Source: Bacillota bacterium (GTDB lineage: Bacteria; Bacillota; Clostridia; Oscillospirales; QAMX01). Taken from it: a stretch of DNA of 11,267 nt. Both the position numbers and the translations under genes were made by a program. The DNA lies in assembly GCA_029778935.1 (NCBI GenBank), contig JAKPBM010000330.1, positions 1-11,267 of the forward strand. Reading direction: 5' to 3'. Numbering within the stretch: position 1 is the first letter of the stretch; each line of letters begins with the position of its first letter. The notes under the pieces were generated by a model that was not told the DNA's origin, searched no databases, and worked only from the letters and a program-made list of their open reading frames with translations. This document shows, in pieces, positions 7,011 through 11,267 of this stretch.

Positions 7011-7731
7011 AGGATTCTCCCAGGAGTTTTTCGCTTACAATGGCCAGCTGTCTGTCGGCGCTGGCGTCTAACAGCAGATTGTCCGTCTCCACCTTGCAGG
7101 TGCCCATGGGGGCGTTTTCGTCGACGCGGATTTCGATCTGCTCCGCGTCCTTGACCATGCTTAGAAGGTAGTCGGCGCTCATGCTGGCAAAATTTGCTTC
7201 GTGGGGAGAAACCGTCAAAGTCACGCGCTTTTCCCCGCTGATTTCCGCCACGGCTTTTTTGAACATCCGCACGTAGGCGCCGTTGTCCTCCGAAAGCTCG
7301 GTGTTCAGGATTTTCCCCGCAATCTGCAGGGAGAGTCTTAAAAGGTCGCGGCTGTAGTCGTCAAGCATTTTCTTCTTGCCGGCGTCCAGATCGGCCAGCA
7401 GCTTCTCGACGGCTTCCAGTCTGTCGCGGGTTTCCTCGTCGGCCTTGGCCAGCCCTGCGGCGTAGCCTTCGTCGTATCCCGCTTCGTACCCTTCCCGAAA
7501 CCCCTGTTTCTGCGCTTCCTGCTTCAGGGCTTCGGCGGTGTCCGCCGCTTCCTTTAATATACGTTCGCATTCCAAGCTGGTATTGCTCAGCATGGTGGCC
7601 GCCGTTTCCTCCGCCCCCACCAGGTAGCGGGAGGGAAGATCCATCGTTTTGATGGCGTGGGCGGCGCGGCTGTTTAAGACGTGGCTGTTGCGGGCCAGAG
7701 ATACAAAATCCGCTTTAACGACCTTAGACAA
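6991..7731 (-). CDS. fliH: Flagellar assembly protein FliH (export ATPase regulator)
   Basis: 246 aa if translation starts at the TTG at 7731. FliH dimers bind and restrain FliI and tether it to the C-ring through the FliN/FliY SpoA domain. The N-terminus (MSKVVKADFV) resembles the 'MS.+IK' opening of Bacillota FliH. A helical region then carries a glycine ladder G77, G81, G85, G89, G93 (GFREGYEAGYDEGYAAG), the known FliH GxxxG repeat. The C-terminal domain resembles the V/A-ATPase E stalk and includes APMGTCKVET and LLDASADRQLAIVSEKLL. The longest open frame begins at GTG 7752, but that codon has no ribosome binding site; TTG has GGATGGGGGGA eight bases upstream. Starting there leaves an 8 bp overlap with fliG (TTGTCTAA) and a normal-looking N-terminus. 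The product is cytoplasmic, with no signal or membrane segment. Confidence 0.94.
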   Translation of the reverse strand: MSKVVKADFVSLARNSHVLNSRAAHAIKTMDLPSRYLVGAEETAATMLSNTSLECERILKEAADTAEALKQEAQKQGFREGYEAGYDEGYAAGLAKADEETRDRLEAVEKLLADLDAGKKKMLDDYSRDLLRLSLQIAGKILNTELSEDNGAYVRMFKKAVAEISGEKRVTLTVSPHEANFASMSADYLLSMVKDAEQIEIRVDENAPMGTCKVETDNLLLDASADRQLAIVSEKLLGESYDTVGF

Positions 7732-8740
7732 TGATCTCGTCCCCCCATCCACGAGAAATGATGATCTCGCCGGCTTCGTCTAACTTGCGGGCAATAGATA
7801 CCAGCTTCTGCTGGGCTTCTTCCACGTCGGAGAGCTTGACGGCGTGAATGTACTTGCTCTCTTCCTCGATGGTCTCCCGCATGCGCATGGACATGTTCTG
7901 GTAGAACACGTCGGCGATTTCCTTGCCCACGCCTTTGAGGGCGATAAGCAGGTCGGTGGGATCCACTTCCTGCAGGAAGCGCTGGATGTACAGCGGTTCC
8001 AGATTGGCAAGGTCTTCGAACACGACCATCTTGTTCCGGATTTCTTCGGCCAGCTTGGGATCTTTCTTTCCCAGCTCTTCCAGAATATATTTCTCCGTAC
8101 CGCGGTCGATGGTGTTTAACACCTCGGCCATGTACTTAATGCCGCCGATCTGGGTGCTGCCCAGCGCCTCGCCCATGGAGAGCTTGTGCTCGATCAGGCT
8201 TTCCACCTGCTTGACGATGTCCGGCGACGTGCTGTCCATGGTGGCAATGCGTTCCACAACGTCCAGCTGGACGTCCCGCGGCAGCTCGCTTAAAATCGCC
8301 GACGCCTGTTCCGTCGTGCAGTAGGACAAAATCAGCGCGATCGTCTGCGGATGCTCGTTCTGAATCAGGCTCAACAGATGCCGGGGGTCCACCTTGTAGA
8401 TGAACTGGAACGCCTTTGTCTGCAGGGAGCGGGTCACCTTCTCAATGATGGCGGACGCGCTGGGGCCCCCGATGGCCTTCTCCAGTACCGCGCGGGCATA
8501 CTCGATGCCGCCTTCGGTAATGAACTTCTGCGCCATGCAGAGGTTGTAAAACTCGTCCATCGTGGACTCTACCGCATCGGACGACAGGTTCTCCAGCGTC
8601 GCGATTTCCTTCGTAAGCTGTTCAATCTCGTCCTGGTGCAGATACTTATACACCTTGGATGCGTTCTCTACACCGAGGGCCAGCACCACCGTGGCGGCTT
8701 TCCGGAGAGAGCTGCTTCTCTGCATTCTAGCAACACTCAT
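7724..8740 (-). CDS. fliG: Flagellar motor switch protein FliG
   Basis: 338 aa from the ATG at 8740, matching the usual FliG length. FliG forms the top of the C-ring: its N domain binds FliF, its middle domain binds FliM and its C domain meets the stator. Visible parts: N domain (about 1-95, with SSLRKAATVVLALG); the EHPQTIA motif (129-135) that contacts FliM; armadillo-type helices; and the torque helix domain (about 240-338). The charged residues defined in E. coli (K264, R281, D288, D289, R297) align with K269, R286, E293, E294 and K302, so every charge is kept although two Asp are Glu. The longest frame starts at GTG 8764, but ATG 8740 has AGAGGGGGA six bases upstream and overlaps the fliF stop as ATGA, so it is preferred. 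The end overlaps fliH by 8 bp. Confidence 0.98.
   Translation of the reverse strand: MSVARMQRSSSLRKAATVVLALGVENASKVYKYLHQDEIEQLTKEIATLENLSSDAVESTMDEFYNLCMAQKFITEGGIEYARAVLEKAIGGPSASAIIEKVTRSLQTKAFQFIYKVDPRHLLSLIQNEHPQTIALILSYCTTEQASAILSELPRDVQLDVVERIATMDSTSPDIVKQVESLIEHKLSMGEALGSTQIGGIKYMAEVLNTIDRGTEKYILEELGKKDPKLAEEIRNKMVVFEDLANLEPLYIQRFLQEVDPTDLLIALKGVGKEIADVFYQNMSMRMRETIEEESKYIHAVKLSDVEEAQQKLVSIARKLDEAGEIIISRGWGDEIIV
7740..7750 (-). promoter_or_regulatory. Ribosome binding site deciding the fliH start
   Basis: GGATGGGGGGA on the minus strand lies eight bases before the TTG at 7731, inside the 3' end of fliG. It supports TTG as the fliH start rather than the GTG at 7752, which has only AT-rich sequence without a Shine-Dalgarno match upstream. 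The G-run also encodes Trp-Gly near the FliG C-terminus, so conservation of the bases alone would not prove the role. Confidence 0.6.
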
Positions 8741-10320
8741 CTCGAATCCCCCTCTTTCATCCACGCACGCAGTAACTGGGCTACGATCTCGGGATTGGTG
8801 GATGCAAAATCTTTAATCTGTTTCTTCAAAACCTGTTCTCTCGTTTCGTTCAGAACAATGCCGCTGGGCATATTGTTCTGCTGCGCCGCGAGCTCCGCCA
8901 GTCTAGCGGCTTCGGCGGCCCGCTGGGCTCTAACCTTCCTGCGCTTCCTGGAGTAGATGGCCAGCAGAATCCAAATGACAATCAGAAGCACAAGCGCCGC
9001 GCCGATGCCGATTAAAATCAGCAGCTTCTCGTCGATGCCCAGCCACTCGGCCAGGTTAAACTTGGGCTCCGGCTCGGGTGCCGGCTGGGTGCCTTCTTTC
9101 AGGAAGGCGGCGTTGGTAATCGCCACTTTGTCGACGGAAACGCCTGCGCCGTAGGCGACCAGCTTCTGGTACTGCTCTTTCACGTTGTCCGGCAGTTCCG
9201 CCACGTCCAGCAGCACGGCCACCGTCATGTCGGCGATCGACCCGCCGTTGTCCACGATGGTTTCGATCATCTTGTTCACGTAGTAATCGGTAGTGCCGCT
9301 GTAGTTGGCGCTTTGGTCGCCGTCCTCCTGCTCCACGTCCCCTTCCTGGTAGGTGGGCACGCCGGCGTTGGTTTCCGTTCCCGCGATACCGCCCGGAACA
9401 GTGCCGCCGTTGGTGTTGGAGAAGTCCCACTCCTGGTGGTAGGGGATGCCGTTGTCGCCGACGACGGGGGAGTATTTGACTTCCTCGCTGGTCTTTTTGC
9501 GGAAGTCCACCACCACGTTTACGACCACGCTCACGCCGTTCTTGCCTACAACCGGCTCCAACAGCTGCATGATCTTCTTTTCATACAGGCGGTTGATGCT
9601 TTCCACCAGCTCCAGCTTGGTCATGGTGCCTTCCGAACTCTCTTCGTCGCTCTTTTCGTTTAAGATGTTGCCGTCCCCGTCGATGATAACGACGTTTTCC
9701 GGCTCCAGCCCCGAAACGCTCCGGCCGACCAGGGATTCAATGCCCTTGACCTGCTTTTCCGTGAGCTTTTTGCCCGGCGTCAGGTCCAGCACGACGGAAG
9801 CGGAGGAGACGTTCTTTTCACTTTTCAATACAAAGGAAGAATCGTCCGCCACGTTCAGCGTAACGATGGCGTTATCGATGCCGTCCAGGGTGCGGATCGC
9901 GTCCTGCAGGCGGTTCTGCAGCTGGAAGATCAGATACTGCCGTTTTTCGTAGTCAGTGGTGATGATGGCCGAGCTGCTGGCGAAGATGTCGTATGTAAGG
10001 GTGCTCTTGGGATACCCTTCCGACGCCAGCTGCATCTTAATCAGCGCCTCTTCCTTGGCCGGCACGTAGATCGTTCCGTCCGTGTCCACCTTGTACTCCT
10101 TGCCCAGCGAATCCAGAATGCTGATCACTTCGGCCCCTTCCGAGGCGGACAAACCGCGATACAGTACCGCATAGCTGTTTTTTCCCAGCAGGGCTACCAG
10201 AACGATGGCAGCAACAATGATGGCACCGGCAACCGACAGCAGGATTATTCTCTTTTTGGGTTCCAGTTTTTCAAAAAATTCCTTGATTTTTTTGAAGAAC
10301 CCCGATACCGATAAACTCAT
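8737..10320 (-). CDS. fliF: Flagellar MS-ring protein FliF
   Basis: 527 aa, within the usual FliF range. FliF forms the membrane-embedded MS ring that anchors the rod, houses the export gate and carries FliG. Topology: a short cytoplasmic basic/acidic N-terminus, first membrane helix at about 24-46 (RIILLSVAGAIIVAAIVLV), a large extracytoplasmic part with the ring-building motifs, second membrane helix at about 433-456 (LLILIGIGAALVLLIVIWI), then a basic stretch and a cytoplasmic tail. The tail (ETREQVLKKQIKDFASTNPE, then IVAQLLRAWMKEG) is the FliG-binding region. Inside the ring part are LYRGLSASEGAEVISILDSL (53-72), SASVVLDLTPGKKLTEKQV (173-191), VGRSVSGLEPENVVIIDGDG (198-217), and the loop with GGTVPGGIAGTETNAGVPTY (305-324). 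The ATG start has only a weak, distant GAGAGG site and lies 38 bp after fliE, the widest gap in the window. The stop overlaps the fliG start. Confidence 0.98.
   Translation of the reverse strand: MSLSVSGFFKKIKEFFEKLEPKKRIILLSVAGAIIVAAIVLVALLGKNSYAVLYRGLSASEGAEVISILDSLGKEYKVDTDGTIYVPAKEEALIKMQLASEGYPKSTLTYDIFASSSAIITTDYEKRQYLIFQLQNRLQDAIRTLDGIDNAIVTLNVADDSSFVLKSEKNVSSASVVLDLTPGKKLTEKQVKGIESLVGRSVSGLEPENVVIIDGDGNILNEKSDEESSEGTMTKLELVESINRLYEKKIMQLLEPVVGKNGVSVVVNVVVDFRKKTSEEVKYSPVVGDNGIPYHQEWDFSNTNGGTVPGGIAGTETNAGVPTYQEGDVEQEDGDQSANYSGTTDYYVNKMIETIVDNGGSIADMTVAVLLDVAELPDNVKEQYQKLVAYGAGVSVDKVAITNAAFLKEGTQPAPEPEPKFNLAEWLGIDEKLLILIGIGAALVLLIVIWILLAIYSRKRRKVRAQRAAEAARLAELAAQQNNMPSGIVLNETREQVLKKQIKDFASTNPEIVAQLLRAWMKEGDSR
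8747..8755 (-). promoter_or_regulatory. Ribosome binding site deciding the fliG start
   Basis: AGAGGGGGA on the minus strand lies six bases before the ATG at 8740, inside the end of fliF. It favours that ATG over the GTG at 8764, giving the standard 338 aa FliG and an ATGA start/stop overlap with fliF. Confidence 0.75.
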
Positions 10321-10358
10321 ACCTGTGCTATGCCTCTCAAACCGTTAAATTCCCCGCG

Positions 10359-10685
10359 CTAGAGCGAGATGCGCATCAACTCGTTGTACGCCTCCAGCGC
10401 CTTGTTGCGGACCGCAACCAGCGTCTGCACAGCCAGATCGGCTTTGGCGGAGTTAATCATGATATTGTGAAGGGCGTCCGTGTCGCCCAGGACCAGGTTC
10501 ACCATGTCCTGCCGGACGGCGCTTTCCGCTTCCTTCACGTTTCCGATCAAATCGGACAGCAGATTCTGAAATTCCTGGCCGCCGCCGGCCTTGTTTGTCT
10601 GCTGGATGCTTTCCCGCTGGCTTTGAATCTGCTGAATTTCTTCCAAAAGCCGCGTTGCCTGCGACTGTACTGCCGAAACATTCAT
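10359..10685 (-). CDS. fliE: Flagellar hook-basal body protein FliE
   Basis: 108 aa, normal for FliE. FliE sits at the junction between the MS ring/export gate and the proximal rod and is the first rod-related protein exported. The N-terminal 35 residues are Gln-rich and variable (EIQQIQSQRESIQQ). The conserved part starts at FQNLLSDLIGNVKEAE (39-54). LGDTDALHNIMINSAKADLA (66-85) and VQTLVAVRNKALEAYNELM (86-104) follow, matching the family's C-terminal helices and the 'R.K...AY.E.M' ending. There is no cleavable signal. The ATG start has AAGGGGAGAG upstream and lies 21 bp after flgC. The flgB-flgC-fliE order is the common start of Bacillota and many other flagellar operons. Confidence 0.97.
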   Translation of the reverse strand: MNVSAVQSQATRLLEEIQQIQSQRESIQQTNKAGGGQEFQNLLSDLIGNVKEAESAVRQDMVNLVLGDTDALHNIMINSAKADLAVQTLVAVRNKALEAYNELMRISL

Positions 10686-10706
10686 TTGGGCTCTCCCCTT
10701 ACTGGA

Positions 10707-11126
10707 TTATTTTCCGATGTTTAGTGCCGTGGAAGCAAGCTGCTTCATGGCGTTGAAGGCGGTGACGTTCGCCTCGTAGGAGCGGGACGCCGACATCAAA
10801 TCCACCATCTCTTCCAGGGTGTTTACGTTGGGAAGCCGCACGTAGCCGGCTTCGTCGGCGTCCGGATGGTCGGGGTTGTATTCGACCTTGAAGTCGTCCC
10901 CGTCTTCCAAAACCTGGGTGACTTCCACCCCCGCCAGCACCTGGCCCAGTTCCTTCCGGAACCCGTCCACCCGCTGGGACAGAACCACCAGCTTGCGCCG
11001 GTAGGGCTCGCCGTTTTCCGTCCGGGTGGTCTGGGCGTTGGCCAGGTTTTCCGAGATGACCTTCATCCGGAACTTCTGCGCCGTCAGGGCGGAACCGCTG
11101 ATATCAAGAGAGCTCAGGAAAGCCAT
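10707..11126 (-). CDS. flgC: Flagellar proximal rod protein FlgC
   Basis: 139 aa, typical for FlgC. It is one of the proximal rod subunits that assemble on FliE and the MS ring. The N-terminal rod motif is present (SLDISGSALTAQKFRMKVI, then SENLANAQTTRTENGEPYRRK in two halves at 25-45). The FlgC-specific middle is PDHPDADEAGYVRLPNVN (85-102), and the C-terminal helix ends with MSASRSYEANVTAFNAMKQ (111-129) and ALNIGK. The common NxANxxTxG form of the rod motif reads ENLANAQTTRT here, which is usual for FlgC. The ATG start has a clear GGAGGG site eight bases upstream and lies 22 bp after flgB. Confidence 0.98.
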   Translation of the reverse strand: MAFLSSLDISGSALTAQKFRMKVISENLANAQTTRTENGEPYRRKLVVLSQRVDGFRKELGQVLAGVEVTQVLEDGDDFKVEYNPDHPDADEAGYVRLPNVNTLEEMVDLMSASRSYEANVTAFNAMKQLASTALNIGK

Positions 11127-11148
11127 TTTCTAATCCCTCCGTTTTGCG

Positions 11149-11267
11149 TTAGCCCTTGCCTTCGGTGATGATGTGCCGCATGCGGCTGATATGCGACGAC
11201 AGCGAAGCGACAAGGTACTGGTATTGGATCTGTTCCTTGGCCAGCTCGACGTTTTCCGCGTCCAGGT
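11149..11267 (-). CDS. flgB: Flagellar proximal rod protein FlgB, C-terminal end
   Basis: Partial gene: only the last 38 codons and the stop are present, and the 5' end lies beyond the right edge. The fragment reads LDAENVELAKEQIQYQYLVA and then SLSSHISRMRHIITEGKG. The pattern 'V....EL.KNQ..YQ.LV..+...+..++..I' is the C-terminal helix of FlgB. With flgC immediately downstream (22 bp) the identification is firm even though the fragment is short. FlgB is a proximal rod subunit working with FlgC and FliE. A TAA stop ends it, and the flgC ribosome binding site follows. Confidence 0.92.
   Translation of the reverse strand, partial: LDAENVELAKEQIQYQYLVASLSSHISRMRHIITEGKG

Noticed and set aside
8741..8764. 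Eight extra N-terminal codons of fliG from GTG 8764
   Set aside because: The ATG at 8740 has a well-spaced AGAGGGGGA, gives the standard 338 aa length and overlaps the fliF stop as ATGA.
10321..10358. Possible promoter or hairpin in the fliE-fliF gap, the widest in the window
   Set aside because: I see no -35/-10 pair, no sigma-D/sigma-28-like elements and no inverted repeat followed by a T-run in these 38 bases.

Overview
The window is one uninterrupted stretch of a flagellar structural operon. Every gene lies on the minus strand, so transcription runs from high to low coordinates. In transcription order the genes are flgB (3' end only), flgC, fliE, fliF, fliG, fliH, fliI, fliJ, fliK, flgD, flgE, flbD, fliM, fliY and fliO (5' end only). 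The largest gap between genes is 38 bp and several neighbours overlap. I see no internal promoter, terminator, RNA gene, mobile element, repeat array or CRISPR, and the operon's promoter and end lie outside the window.

The organism looks like a motile member of the Bacillota with fairly high GC. The supporting signs are the fla/che-type gene order, a FliY carrying two CheC-like phosphatase sites in place of a plain FliN, a short (275 aa) FlgE, a short (135 aa) FlgD, a FlbD/SwrD gene directly after flgE, and strong GGAGG-type ribosome binding sites. An anaerobic clostridial-type lineage fits best, but I cannot tell Clostridia from Negativicutes or name a genus from this window.

Layout by function: 10359-11267 encodes the proximal rod and the rod/MS-ring junction (FlgB, FlgC, FliE). 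7724-10320 encodes the MS ring and the rotor torque protein (FliF, FliG). 5229-7731 encodes the export ATPase complex (FliH, FliI, FliJ). 2619-5196 encodes hook-length control, the hook cap and the hook (FliK, FlgD, FlgE). 2373-2594 is the small FlbD. 202-2348 is the switch/C-ring (FliM, FliY), and 1-166 starts the membrane export gate with FliO. Together they cover basal body, hook, rotor and part of the export machine.

The window is mostly a textbook locus, and I do not find a previously undescribed system. The points worth a second look are: motA, motB, fliL, a motE/ylxF-like gene and cheY are missing from the positions they often occupy in Bacillota; FliM has GGNI where the FliG-binding loop usually reads GGXG; FliY has no recognisable N-terminal CheY-P-binding motif but keeps both phosphatase sites; FlgD has a diverged QDPxxP motif; FliH has a regular aromatic GxxxG ladder; and the likely starts of fliG and fliH are internal to the longest open frames, with non-ATG starts at four genes.
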